The position numbers and the translations under genes were made by a program. This document shows, in pieces, positions 25,983 through 33,193 of a stretch of DNA of 41,190 nucleotides. This stretch comes from Planctomycetaceae bacterium (GTDB lineage Bacteria; Planctomycetota; Phycisphaerae; Sedimentisphaerales; Anaerohalosphaeraceae), in the NCBI GenBank assembly GCA_021372945.1, contig JAJFTK010000122.1, forward strand, positions 1 to 41,190, read 5' to 3'. The notes beneath the pieces are model-generated. The model was not told the DNA's origin. It saw only the letters and a list, made by a program, of their open reading frames with translations, and ran no database searches. Position 1 is the stretch's first letter; each line of letters opens with the position of its first letter.

Positions 25983-26035
25983 TGTTTATCCTGTAATCCC
26001 GTCGAAAAAAATTCTGTAAATCCTGTCAAAGAATC
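25983..26035. repeat. Degenerate CCTGTAA-type short repeat
   Basis: Two imperfect copies of a unit of the form TCCTGTAAxTCCxGTC follow one another before the stop of the next gene. It resembles a simple intergenic repeat known from several genomes (from memory, unchecked). Confidence 0.3.
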
Positions 26036-26044
26036 TTAGGGCTG

Positions 26045-27217
26045 CTATTTTTTAAACTTCGTCCATTTAGTTTTGCTTGAGGCGCTGGCCAGCAGCGTCT
26101 CCAAAAACAGCATCCCGCGAAGCCCGTCCTGCACATCCGGAAAATCCACCGCCAGCGGATCGGGCTTAACGTGCTCCATGCGGGCGCGAACGGTATCAGC
26201 AAAGTTCCTGTAGATATTGGCCATTGCCTCGATGAACGCCTCGGGATGTCCGCTGGGAAGACGCGTAGCCCTTGCGGCGGCGGCGCTGATTTCGCCCACA
26301 TAGGGATTGCCCCGCTTATACACCTGCTCCGGCCCGTTCATCGGCTTAAAATACAAATAGTTCGGATATTCCTGGTGCCACTCGAGCCCGCCTTCCTCGC
26401 CATAGATCCAGATGGCCAGGTTGTTCTCCTCACCCACCGAGACCTGGCTGGCATGAAGCACGCCCCGTGCGCCGTTGTTGAACTTGACAAGGCAGTTGAC
26501 ATCGTCGTCGAGCTTGCGCCCCTTGACGAACGTGGTCAGCTCGGCGCACATCTCCGTGATCTTGAGTCCCGTGATATACTCGGAAAGATTCTCTGCGTGC
26601 GTGCCAATATCGCCGCCGCAGCCGGAGCCGCCGCTCTGTTTGGGGTCCGTCCGCCACGACGCCTGCTGCTGGCCGGTGCGCTCGATGGCCGTCGCAAGCC
26701 ATCCCTGCGGATACTGCACTACGATCTTGCGGATCTTGCCGATAATACCTTTGGCAACCATATCTCGCGCCAGCTTCACCATGGGGTAACCCGTATAATT
26801 GTGCATCAGACCGAACACCTGCCGCGTCTTCTTCACGATCTTCGCCAATTCCCGCGCTTGTCGTGTGTCGATCGTCATTGGTTTTTCGCACATCACGTGA
26901 AAGCCCGCCTCCAGCAGATCCTTAGCAATCGGGAAATGCCAGTTGTTCGGTGTGCAGACGGTGACAAAGTCGGCCCGTTCCCCTTCCGGCAGCCGCAGCT
27001 CTTTCTCGATCATCTCGCGGTAATCGCCATAGCAGCGTTTCGGATTAAGATAAAGTGTTGAGGCCATCCGACGTGATTTTCGCGGGTCAATATCGAATGC
27101 GCCCCCCACCAGCTCGATCCCCCCATCCATCCGCGATGCTTTGCGATGCACGTCCCCAATGAATGCCCCCGGGCCGCCCCCAACCATCGCCATCTTCAAC
27201 TTCCTGTTCAATGCCAT
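26045..27217 (-). CDS. Cytoplasmic Gfo/Idh/MocA family oxidoreductase
   Basis: A 390-residue protein without signal peptide, unlike the other four family members in the window. KMAMVGGGPGAFIGDVHR (8-25) is the nucleotide loop, VCTPNNWHFPIAKDLLEAGFHVMCEKPMT carries the EKP lysine (K112), and GGDIGTHAENLSEYITG lies in the catalytic region. Close relatives in general databases are often called inositol or sugar dehydrogenases, but residue patterns do not decide. AAGGA lies about 9 bases before the ATG. Its upstream region holds an exact head-to-tail 87-bp duplication with a small palindrome in each unit. Probably works inside the cell with the isomerase at 24932. Confidence 0.88.
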   Translation of the reverse strand: MALNRKLKMAMVGGGPGAFIGDVHRKASRMDGGIELVGGAFDIDPRKSRRMASTLYLNPKRCYGDYREMIEKELRLPEGERADFVTVCTPNNWHFPIAKDLLEAGFHVMCEKPMTIDTRQARELAKIVKKTRQVFGLMHNYTGYPMVKLARDMVAKGIIGKIRKIVVQYPQGWLATAIERTGQQQASWRTDPKQSGGSGCGGDIGTHAENLSEYITGLKITEMCAELTTFVKGRKLDDDVNCLVKFNNGARGVLHASQVSVGEENNLAIWIYGEEGGLEWHQEYPNYLYFKPMNGPEQVYKRGNPYVGEISAAAARATRLPSGHPEAFIEAMANIYRNFADTVRARMEHVKPDPLAVDFPDVQDGLRGMLFLETLLASASSKTKWTKFKK

Positions 27218-27525
27218 ACCGGATTCCTTTCAGAATAGATATTCCGCCATGTAACTAAAGTCGTGGTATCGTACCAATCAAACCCCACCCGAACAAGCTA
27301 AAAATCGACCGTCACAATGCCATAGATGTTCCGCCATGTACCTAAAGTCATGGTATCGTACCAATCAAATCCCACCCAAACAAGCTAAAAATCGACCGTC
27401 ACAATGCCCTGATTTCATTTTTACAGGGCAATGCAGAAAGTTTAGAACCTTGAGTTTGTTTGATATTGTTTAGCATTTCGTGCTCAGGCTTCGAGCTTCT
27501 CGGTCGCGGCATTGGCCGCGGCAAG
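27218..27525. other. Intergenic region with 87-bp tandem duplication
   Basis: A 308-base gap between a PfkB-like gene and the cytoplasmic oxidoreductase gene. Its main content is the two-copy tandem repeat at 27235-27408. The remaining ~115 bases show no coding potential or clear promoter. Confidence 0.6.
27235..27408. repeat. Two-copy tandem direct repeat, 87-bp unit
   Basis: Units 27235-27321 and 27322-27408 abut exactly and differ at 5 of 87 positions. Each contains TGGTA-TCG-TACCA, a 5+3+5 palindrome conserved in both copies. The repeat lies upstream of the oxidoreductase gene at 26045-27217. Confidence 0.9.
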
Positions 27526-28503
27526 TTAGTCCGGCTGAGCCTGCAGGATGGTGAGTATATCTTCTTTCTTTGGAAAGGATTCATGCATGCCAAAACGGCC
27601 CCGCATGATCGACTCGGCGGCCACCGCGAAACGCACCGCGCGCTGCGGCGTATCGCCGCTGGCCAGGCACGCCGCCAGTGCCCCGGTGAACGCTGCGTCA
27701 CAGCCATTCTGATCCACCACTTCGCCCGGAATCCCCGCGATCCGACGCAGTCCCTGCCGATCCGCGAGCAGAGCGCCGTGCCAGCCCAGACTTATGACCA
27801 CGCATTGAGCGCCGCGAGCGATCAGCTCCGTCGCGACGAATTTCAGTTCTCCTTCTCCGCCGGCCCCCAATTCCGAACCGCACATGATCCCTTTAAATCG
27901 CATGACAATGACATCGGCATTATAAAACTCCACCGGCCAATTCAGCGCAGAAACGGCCTGCCTGCCGGGTTCGGACATTTTGGCATTCACGACAATCTTG
28001 GTCTTATGGATCTCGGCAAGTCGAATGGCCGCCACCGCCGCGGGAGTCGCAATAGAATCGTTCACCAAAATGGCATCCGATGTGCTGATCTGTTGTTCGG
28101 CGGCGGCGTACTCGATCTCATCGCGGCTCATGACGCGATTGGCCCCCTGCGACCGGCACGCGAAATTCTCGCCGTCGCTGCTGACCAGCGTCACGATGAT
28201 GCCGGTGCTCATCGCCTGCGTCGCGTACAGCAGATCGGTAAGCACTTCATACCGCCTCAGGTGCTGGCGTATCATCTCGCCGAAACAATCCTGCCCTACC
28301 CGCGCCAGCAGATAGGTTTCGCAGCCGCAAAGCGCGGCCTGAATGGCCTCATTCAGGCCCGCGCCTGTAGGAATACAGGTAAATCCGCTGCCTTCCACCG
28401 GAAGTTCCGGCGTCGGATGGCCCTCGCAACGGATCGCCATATCCACAAACGCCGGACCCAGCACTACGATTTTCGGTTTCCGTTCCTGCATGTTCCTATA
28501 CAC
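27526..28503 (-). CDS. PfkB/ribokinase-family protein with altered catalytic motif
   Basis: About 325 residues. The GTG at 28503 has an AAGGG site 7 bases upstream; the ATG at 28491 is the alternative. KIVVLGPAFVDMAIRC opens the ribokinase fold, and PTGAGLNEAIQAALCG is the substrate-side glycine motif. The second family signature normally reads DTTGAGDAFxG with the aspartate as catalytic base; here the same place reads DQNGCDAAFTG, so the aspartate is shifted by one and alanine sits at the base position. The DNA was read directly and shows no frameshift. It may still be a kinase using a displaced aspartate, or a non-catalytic sugar-binding relative. It is the first gene of the minus-strand run leading into the oxidoreductase cluster. 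Substrate unknown. Confidence 0.82.
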   Translation of the reverse strand: MYRNMQERKPKIVVLGPAFVDMAIRCEGHPTPELPVEGSGFTCIPTGAGLNEAIQAALCGCETYLLARVGQDCFGEMIRQHLRRYEVLTDLLYATQAMSTGIIVTLVSSDGENFACRSQGANRVMSRDEIEYAAAEQQISTSDAILVNDSIATPAAVAAIRLAEIHKTKIVVNAKMSEPGRQAVSALNWPVEFYNADVIVMRFKGIMCGSELGAGGEGELKFVATELIARGAQCVVISLGWHGALLADRQGLRRIAGIPGEVVDQNGCDAAFTGALAACLASGDTPQRAVRFAVAAESIMRGRFGMHESFPKKEDILTILQAQPD

Positions 28504-28616
28504 CGACCTTCCCTTTTCACCAACTATAACCGCAGTTTCGATTATTGGAAAGCTTTTTCTCGATTTTTGTAGTGGGATTGGATTAACAATGGCTGGAACG
28601 TACAAGATTTGTAGCG

Positions 28617-28674
28617 CGGGCGCGATGCCCGTGCCGCGAAAAGCATACCGGCAGGATGCCGGCGGTACCGAGAA
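28617..28674. repeat. Two-module triplet-loop palindrome array
   Basis: CGGGC-GCGAT-GCCCG (28617-28631) and CCGGCA-GGA-TGCCGG (28648-28662) have centres 31 bases apart. The segment 28648-28673 is identical over 26 bases to the reverse complement of 41005-41030. Flanks AAAGCAT and GGTACCGAGA recur at the other copies. Confidence 0.8.
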
Positions 28675-28685
28675 GATACCGCCTC

Positions 28686-28718
28686 CCGGCTTCGCCGGAC
28701 TCCCCGTGTCACGGGGAG
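28686..28718. repeat. Pair of strong hairpins
   Basis: CCGGC-TTC-GCCGG (28686-28698) is followed directly by CTCCCCGTG-T-CACGGGGAG (28700-28718), a 9+1+9 palindrome. Neither is followed by a T-tract. Confidence 0.7.
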
Positions 28719-28788
28719 AGTTAATAATTGATCTGAATTCACTTGTCCACAGGGCAGGCGCGGAGGCCTTCCCCTTGCCAAACCGGCC

Positions 28789-28803
28789 CAGGCTGGAAGC
28801 CTG
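28789..28803. repeat. Triplet-loop palindrome next to thioredoxin-like stop
   Basis: CAGGCT-GGA-AGCCTG, 2 bases from the stop codon of the minus-strand gene at 28806. It could serve as its transcript end, though no T-tract follows. Confidence 0.6.
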
Positions 28804-28805
28804 CG

Positions 28806-29309
28806 TTACTTTACTGGTTGGACGCCTGCGTCACTCCGGAGTTGTCGGAGGTGGTCGAGGTAGGACTTGCCGCCGCCGGGCTGATAGCCGGTCCGGGCAT
28901 AGGGAGTGCCGTCGGATTCGGCCAGAATGATCGTCGGATAGCCCTCGATCGCATACTGCTGCGCAAGCCGTTCATTTTGCTGCTGAAGCGTTTGGCCCTG
29001 GGCGGATTTGTTTGCGGGAAAATCGATGAGCACGAAGACAAAATCCTGCTGGGCCGGGATGACGAAATCGGCATCCGTCATGACCTCGGCATCGAGTTTC
29101 TTGCACCAGTAGCACCAGTCGGAACCGGCGAAGTTGATGAGCAGGTCCTTGTGCTGCTGGCGCGCAATCTGTTTAGCCCCATCAAAATCGGTCAGCCACT
29201 CAGGATGCGCGATATGTTCGGGTTTGGCAATGCGATGGCGCAGAATCATCAAAGACGCCAAAACAAGCACGATCAAGAAGAACCAGAAGATCATTTTTCG
29301 GTCAGCCAT
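28806..29309 (-). CDS. Membrane-anchored thioredoxin-like protein
   Basis: A 167-residue protein. One N-terminal helix (MIFWFFLIVLVLASLMIL, about 6-23) serves as anchor or uncleaved signal. The rest is a thioredoxin fold of the Thioredoxin_7/DsbD-gamma type: DLLINFAGSDWCYWCKKL with a CYWC redox pair (C66, C69), VLIDFPANKS, and EGYPTIIL with the cis-proline. It should reduce or oxidise disulfides outside the cytoplasm. c-type cytochrome maturation needs such reductants, and a heptaheme cytochrome is encoded in this window, but a link is only inference. The ribosome site is poor. The gene is flanked by palindrome-rich intergenic DNA on both sides. Confidence 0.86.
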   Translation of the reverse strand: MADRKMIFWFFLIVLVLASLMILRHRIAKPEHIAHPEWLTDFDGAKQIARQQHKDLLINFAGSDWCYWCKKLDAEVMTDADFVIPAQQDFVFVLIDFPANKSAQGQTLQQQNERLAQQYAIEGYPTIILAESDGTPYARTGYQPGGGKSYLDHLRQLRSDAGVQPVK

Positions 29310-29415
29310 AACGCCGTTCTTTCTTTCTAATAACGTGGCCCGGCCATGATGCCAAATAAAGACAAGCTAAAGCTTGAACTCTAAACAAATTTTCTGCTGC
29401 ATTATTATAGAACAC

Positions 29416-29428
29416 GGGCAGGATGCCC
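29416..29428. repeat. Triplet-loop palindrome module
   Basis: GGGCA-GGA-TGCCC within the 291-base gap between the thioredoxin-like gene and tatA. The flank ATGCTACC recalls the other modules. The rest of the gap is AT-rich and shows no gene. Confidence 0.6.
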
Positions 29429-29533
29429 ATGCTACCATAATATAGTTTATGTACGGGATTTGTTCAGAATCCGCAAGTGATTGCACGGGGGAGAATTTAT
29501 GGACTATTTGGGGATTTGCAGCGTACTTTGTAA

Positions 29534-29562
29534 TTGACGTGAACGGGGACAAAAAGTAAAAT
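29534..29562 (+). promoter_or_regulatory. Sigma-70-type promoter of tatA
   Basis: -35 TTGACG (29534-29539) and -10 TAAAAT (29557-29562) are spaced by 17 bases, each 5 of 6 to consensus. The predicted start near 29569 leaves a 32-base leader with AAGGA 6 bases before the tatA ATG. Confidence 0.65.
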
Positions 29563-29600
29563 CCTGTTTTCGGATTGAAATCGAGCTGAAAGGATTGTTT

Positions 29601-29825
29601 ATGGCGGATCGCATGTTAGCAGTATTGGGGCTCCCTATGGGTGCAGAGTGGATCATCATCCTGGTCGTTGCTGTCCTAATCTTCGGGCGGCGCCTGCCTG
29701 AAATCGCTCGCGGGCTTGGAAAGAGCATTACCGAATTTAAAAAAGGGATCAAAGATACGGAAAGCGATATCCGAACCGCGATCGAGGACTCGGACAAGAA
29801 GATCGAGTCCGGTGACAAGCAGTAA
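29601..29825 (+). CDS. tatA: Sec-independent translocase subunit TatA
   Basis: A 74-residue protein from the ATG at 29601 (AAAGGA 6 bases upstream). MGAEWIIILVVAVLIFGRRLPEIARGLGKSITEFKKG is the diagnostic TatA/E/B pattern: a short transmembrane helix, the FG hinge, and an amphipathic helix, followed by a charged tail. TatA multimers form the pore through which folded twin-arginine substrates pass, and four putative Tat substrates are encoded in this window. No TatB is seen; a minimal TatA-TatC system is possible. tatC lies next door but in the opposite orientation, with the two stop codons 5 bases apart, which is unusual. Confidence 0.94.
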   Translation: MADRMLAVLGLPMGAEWIIILVVAVLIFGRRLPEIARGLGKSITEFKKGIKDTESDIRTAIEDSDKKIESGDKQ

Positions 29826-29832
29826 CACTGCT
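29818..29832. terminator. Hairpin bridging the tatA and tatC stop codons
   Basis: AGCAGT-AAC-ACTGCT is a perfect 6+3+6 hairpin whose arms hold the stop codons of both convergent genes. It lacks T-tracts, so its termination strength is doubtful. Confidence 0.45.
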
Positions 29833-30607
29833 ACAGGGGGGCTTTGCGTTTCTTTCTCCAAAAGCGGCATACCAAAATACTGGCCTCATAGAGCATATAT
29901 AGGGGGATGGCCAGCGCCAATTGAGAAACAATGTCGGCCGAAGGTGTCGCCACCGCGCCGATGATCACCGCCGCAAGGACAGCGTACTTTCTCGCATGTA
30001 CGAGATTGGCCACCGTAACCAGGCCCATGCGCTCGGCGAAAATGATGGCAATCGGCGTCTGGAAGGCCAGGCCGAAGATCAGCGCCATCAGCAGAATCAG
30101 ATTCAGTGAATCCGTCAGGTTGGGCATATAGGTTACATTATTGAGCCCCGGGTCAAACAGCATAAAGAATTTGAACATGAGGGGCCCCACGACCAAAATG
30201 AAGAACACCACGCCGGTGATAAACAGGCCCGAACTTGCAGGGGCCGCCACCTTCACGAATTTTCTCTCATGCTTATAGAGCCCTGCGGCGACAAAAGCCC
30301 ATATCTGGTAGAAAAGCCAAGGCGAACTGATCAGCAATGAAAGGACGAGAGCAGCCTTTATGTAGGCCATGAATTTTTCGGCAGGTTTGTCGGCCAAAAG
30401 CTGAACCTGCAACCCGGCTTTTTGCATCGCCAGATCGTAGGGCACGAACAACACGTGCAGAAACCATTTGCCGCCGATGAAGCCGATGATCGCGGCGACC
30501 AGGAAACCGGCCAGGGCCAGGATGAGGCGGGCCCGCAGCTCGTCCAGGTGGTCGCCGAGGCTCATGCTTTTCAGCTCGTCGTCTCTGTTTGTCAGATCTG
30601 TCGCCAT
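29831..30607 (-). CDS. tatC: Sec-independent translocase subunit TatC
   Basis: A 258-residue protein with six helices. MSLGDHLDELRARLILAL is the TatC N-terminal signature, and the family's conserved central pattern (LVLSLLISSPWLFYQIWAFVAAGLYKHERKF, then FVVGP-like LVVGPLMFKFF) and AVATPSADIVSQLALAIPLYMLYEASI are clear. TatC recognises the twin-arginine motif and recruits TatA. It is transcribed convergently with tatA, so the two need separate promoters. The upstream region carries two tandem copies of the GTGGGC-ACG-GCCCAC repeat. Confidence 0.95.
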   Translation of the reverse strand: MATDLTNRDDELKSMSLGDHLDELRARLILALAGFLVAAIIGFIGGKWFLHVLFVPYDLAMQKAGLQVQLLADKPAEKFMAYIKAALVLSLLISSPWLFYQIWAFVAAGLYKHERKFVKVAAPASSGLFITGVVFFILVVGPLMFKFFMLFDPGLNNVTYMPNLTDSLNLILLMALIFGLAFQTPIAIIFAERMGLVTVANLVHARKYAVLAAVIIGAVATPSADIVSQLALAIPLYMLYEASILVCRFWRKKRKAPL

Positions 30608-30690
30608 TTCAAAACCGCGTGGGCACGGCCCAGCCTACAATACTCGCCTTTCAAAATACCGCGTGGGCACGGCCCACCCTGCAATGCTGA
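30608..30690. repeat. Two tandem copies of the GTGGGC-ACG-GCCCAC repeat
   Basis: Two units of about 42 bases begin TTTCAAAA and contain CCGCGTGGGCACGGCCCA. Hairpins are TGGGC-ACG-GCCCA (30620-30632) and GTGGGC-ACG-GCCCAC (30663-30677). A third, decayed copy lies at 19102-19119. Confidence 0.75.
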
Positions 30691-30777
30691 AATACTTTAC
30701 GCGATTGGCCGATAAATGCAATCAATTTATGGACCAGGGTCTTTGCACAAAGGGTCGCAGCAGGTTAATATAGCGGG

Positions 30778-31011
30778 ATGCATTATAGAATATGGCTTAT
30801 TTTGATCGCGGGTTGTTTGTTCTTTTTCAGCGGGCTGGGATATGCGGCGGTGAAGATCTTTCTGCGGCCCAGGGACAGTGAGATTGATGAGACTTACTGG
30901 GAGTTTGAGGACAGGCACCCGGGGCTGAGGCGGTATGAGCAGTGGGGCCGCGTGTTTTTTATCGGGATCGTGGTCAGCATGCTCATGCTGATACTGGCGA
31001 TATCCATCTGA
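30778..31011 (+). CDS. Small two-helix membrane protein, unknown function
   Basis: A 77-residue protein with helices at about 5-26 (WLILIAGCLFFFSGLGYAAV) and 58-76 (VFFIGIVVSMLMLILAISI) separated by a charged middle (DETYWEFEDRHPGLRRYEQWG). The ribosome site is weak (GCGGG next to the ATG). Composition and even hydrophobic layout favour a real gene. No family recognised. It stands alone, converging on the GT4 gene. Confidence 0.62.
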   Translation: MHYRIWLILIAGCLFFFSGLGYAAVKIFLRPRDSEIDETYWEFEDRHPGLRRYEQWGRVFFIGIVVSMLMLILAISI

Positions 31012-31052
31012 TCGCGCAGCAAGAATAAAATCCTAAGCGTTAGGTGTCCCGA

Positions 31053-32201
31053 TTAAAAGGAAGCCTGCGTTCCATTAACGGAGGGTTCGAGCGCCAAGAG
31101 GCAGTTGCCGCGATAGAAGCGTTGGGCGTCGAGGTAGGTCTCAATGAGGCGTGCGATCATTTCGCTGACAGAGAAGCTGGAGCGGAGGCGGTCTTGCGCG
31201 GTCATGGCGTCGCGGCGGGTGCCGTCCTTATTGGAGAAGACCTGCTTGAGCGAGGAGTAGATGCTCAGTTCATCCCGCCCGTCCCAGACGGCGGAGTCGC
31301 TGCGGCTTTGCAGAAGGCCGCTGGTCTTGTCGGGGGCGCCGACAACGCCCAGTCCAACGGCCATTGCCTCGAGCAACTGCGCATCGAACATGCCCAAATC
31401 CTCCAGGTGCAGATAGATGTCGGCTCCGTTGAGAATGTTGCGAACGGGCCGGATCGGGGGCACAACAGTGACGATCGAAGACAGACCAAGGCGGCGGATG
31501 TGGGCGCGAATGCTTTTCTCGGCGGAGCCTGTGCCCATAAGGGCCACAAATAATTCGTGACCGTCGAGGACGAGGTGGCGAACGGCATTGAGGAGCGGAA
31601 GAAAGAGCTTGAGTTTATTCAACGGATGCGTGGCGATTAGGCTGGTTACGCTGCCGGAACGCGAGAAGCAAGCGCAGGAATCTTCCACGAAGGCGCCGAC
31701 GTGGATACGCCGGATGCGGGTTTTGAGAGCGGGCCACTTTTTTTCCAGGCGTTCGGCTATCGACTCAGAGGGCGCGATCAGGCTAATCGCTCCGCAGGGA
31801 TGCTGGTCGAGTTTGAGCAGCGGCGCAGGCTCGGCGTGAAAGGTAACCACGTAAGGGATCTGCAACTGGCGCGAAAGCCAGCCGGCCAGGGGAACCATGC
31901 CGGGATGAAAGGTGTGCAGCACAGTCGGTTTGAAGCGGAACAGCCTGTCCAGCAGGATCCTTCGGTTCTGAATGCCGAAGACCGGCAGCCGCAGGGCCGG
32001 ATGCTCGATCCATTCGACGGAAGGATAAAGGATAGATTCGGTTTCCACCAGCGGCGGACCGACCAGGGCGGCGGCCTGGGCCGTGCCGGCCAGGCCGACC
32101 AGGATGCGTCGGATATACGGGGCGTAGGAGAGGAATACGCCGCGGTCCAGCATAAAGACTGGTCGAAGCAGCAGGTCGCCTGGTTCCGTGCGAATATCCA
32201 T
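31053..32201 (-). CDS. GT4-family glycosyltransferase
   Basis: A 382-residue cytoplasmic GT-B protein. PTVLHTFHPGMVPLAGWLSRQLQIPYVVTFHAE is the N-domain pattern, APSESIAERL marks the hinge region, and DIYLHLEDLGMFDAQLLEAMAVGLGVVGA is the C-domain nucleotide-sugar pattern with the EX7E-type acidic residues. It probably adds a hexose to a lipid or glycan on the inner face of the membrane. No ribosome site is obvious before the first ATG; a start at 32153 is possible. It lies 39 bases after panB on the same strand. Acceptor and donor unknown. Confidence 0.84.
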   Translation of the reverse strand: MDIRTEPGDLLLRPVFMLDRGVFLSYAPYIRRILVGLAGTAQAAALVGPPLVETESILYPSVEWIEHPALRLPVFGIQNRRILLDRLFRFKPTVLHTFHPGMVPLAGWLSRQLQIPYVVTFHAEPAPLLKLDQHPCGAISLIAPSESIAERLEKKWPALKTRIRRIHVGAFVEDSCACFSRSGSVTSLIATHPLNKLKLFLPLLNAVRHLVLDGHELFVALMGTGSAEKSIRAHIRRLGLSSIVTVVPPIRPVRNILNGADIYLHLEDLGMFDAQLLEAMAVGLGVVGAPDKTSGLLQSRSDSAVWDGRDELSIYSSLKQVFSNKDGTRRDAMTAQDRLRSSFSVSEMIARLIETYLDAQRFYRGNCLLALEPSVNGTQASF

Positions 32202-32240
32202 TCTAAATGTTCAATGAATAGAGATACATGAATAATGAGT

Positions 32241-33089
32241 TCATTGGCCCAGCATCCGGTTAAGGGCTTCGAGCTGGCCGGGTTTCATATGGTAACAGAG
32301 TTCGTCGGCGGGAAACTGGCCCGACCGGACCTGCGAGGCATAATCGCGCAGGGCACCGTGAATGATGGCATCGAGCTGCGCGAAGGACTTGGCGAATTTG
32401 GGTTTTGGGGCGGAACTTAGGCCCAGGATGTCGGAGATAATGAGCACCTGGGCATCGCAGTCGGGGCCGGAGCCGCAGCTGATGACGGGAACGGGGCTTT
32501 CTTTGGTGATCACCGCGGCGACCTCACGGGCGGTCCCTTCGACGAGAAGCATATCGGCCCCGGCATCGACGCATTTGCGTGCCAGTTCGATCAGTTCGAT
32601 CGCGTGCTCGGCTGTGACGCCTTCGGCCCTGAGACGACCCAGCTTGGCGACGCGCTGCGGGCGGATACCGATGTGGGCCATTACGGCCATGCCGGCATCG
32701 CTAACGGCGCGAATGATATCCAGGTGAGCGGCGGTACATTCGATCTTGACGACTTGGGCCCCGGCTTCCTGAAAAAAGCGGCCGGCGTTTTTGACCGCAT
32801 CGGCGACAGATGTATGATACGACAGGAACGGCATATCCGCGACCAGACAGGCCTCGGGGGCGGCCCGGCGGACAGCGTCGGTAATGGCAACCATGAAATC
32901 CATCGTGATGGGCAGGGTCGAATCATGGCCAAGGATGACCTGTGCGGCTGAGTCGCCGACCAGCAGCACCTCAATGCCCGCTTCAGCGACGAGCTTTGCG
33001 GTAGTATAGTCATAGCAGCTCACGACCGCAAACCTGCGGCCCGTTTGATGCGCATCCAAGAGGTCCGATATCGAGATTCGTTTGCTCAT
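32241..33089 (-). CDS. panB: 3-methyl-2-oxobutanoate hydroxymethyltransferase
   Basis: A 282-residue enzyme from the ATG at 33089 (GCAGGA just upstream); an earlier in-frame ATG adds eight unlike residues. It transfers a hydroxymethyl group from methylene-tetrahydrofolate to 2-oxoisovalerate to give ketopantoate, the first step of pantothenate synthesis. Family residues are intact: LLVGDSAA with D46, LVADMPFLSY with D85, VKIEC with K115/E117, HIGIRPQ, and LLVEGT with E184. Length is normal for the family. The other pan genes are not in the window. It is divergent from the leader and HATPase gene at 33434. Confidence 0.95.
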   Translation of the reverse strand: MSKRISISDLLDAHQTGRRFAVVSCYDYTTAKLVAEAGIEVLLVGDSAAQVILGHDSTLPITMDFMVAITDAVRRAAPEACLVADMPFLSYHTSVADAVKNAGRFFQEAGAQVVKIECTAAHLDIIRAVSDAGMAVMAHIGIRPQRVAKLGRLRAEGVTAEHAIELIELARKCVDAGADMLLVEGTAREVAAVITKESPVPVISCGSGPDCDAQVLIISDILGLSSAPKPKFAKSFAQLDAIIHGALRDYASQVRSGQFPADELCYHMKPGQLEALNRMLGQ

Positions 33090-33158
33090 TTTTCCTGCCC
33101 ATGCTGGATTCAATATGGAGAGTATAACTCTCTTTGAGTTTCATTGGCAAGCGCATTT

Positions 33159-33187
33159 TTGAGTCCGGTAAAAAGTACAACTATGAC
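33159..33187 (+). promoter_or_regulatory. Candidate sigma-70 promoter of the attenuator-like leader
   Basis: -35 TTGAGT (33159-33164) and -10 TATGAC (33182-33187) are spaced by 17 bases; each box matches 4 of 6. Predicted start near 33194, about 155 bases before the terminator end at 33349. Confidence 0.45.
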
Positions 33188-33193
33188 ACAATA

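Larger units (their letters stand above)
28504..28805. other. Intergenic region packed with palindromes
   Basis: About 300 bases without a gene. It holds four or five hairpins in a row: 28617-28631, 28648-28662, 28686-28698, 28700-28718 and 28789-28803. The last one ends 3 bases from the stop codon of the thioredoxin-like gene. Confidence 0.7.

Noticed and set aside
27235..27408. CRISPR-like repeat
   Set aside because: Only two abutting copies, no spacers, no cas genes.
29499..29537. A 12-codon open frame with a GGGGGAG site before tatA
   Set aside because: Too short, no conservation visible, and it overlaps the -35 of the tatA promoter.
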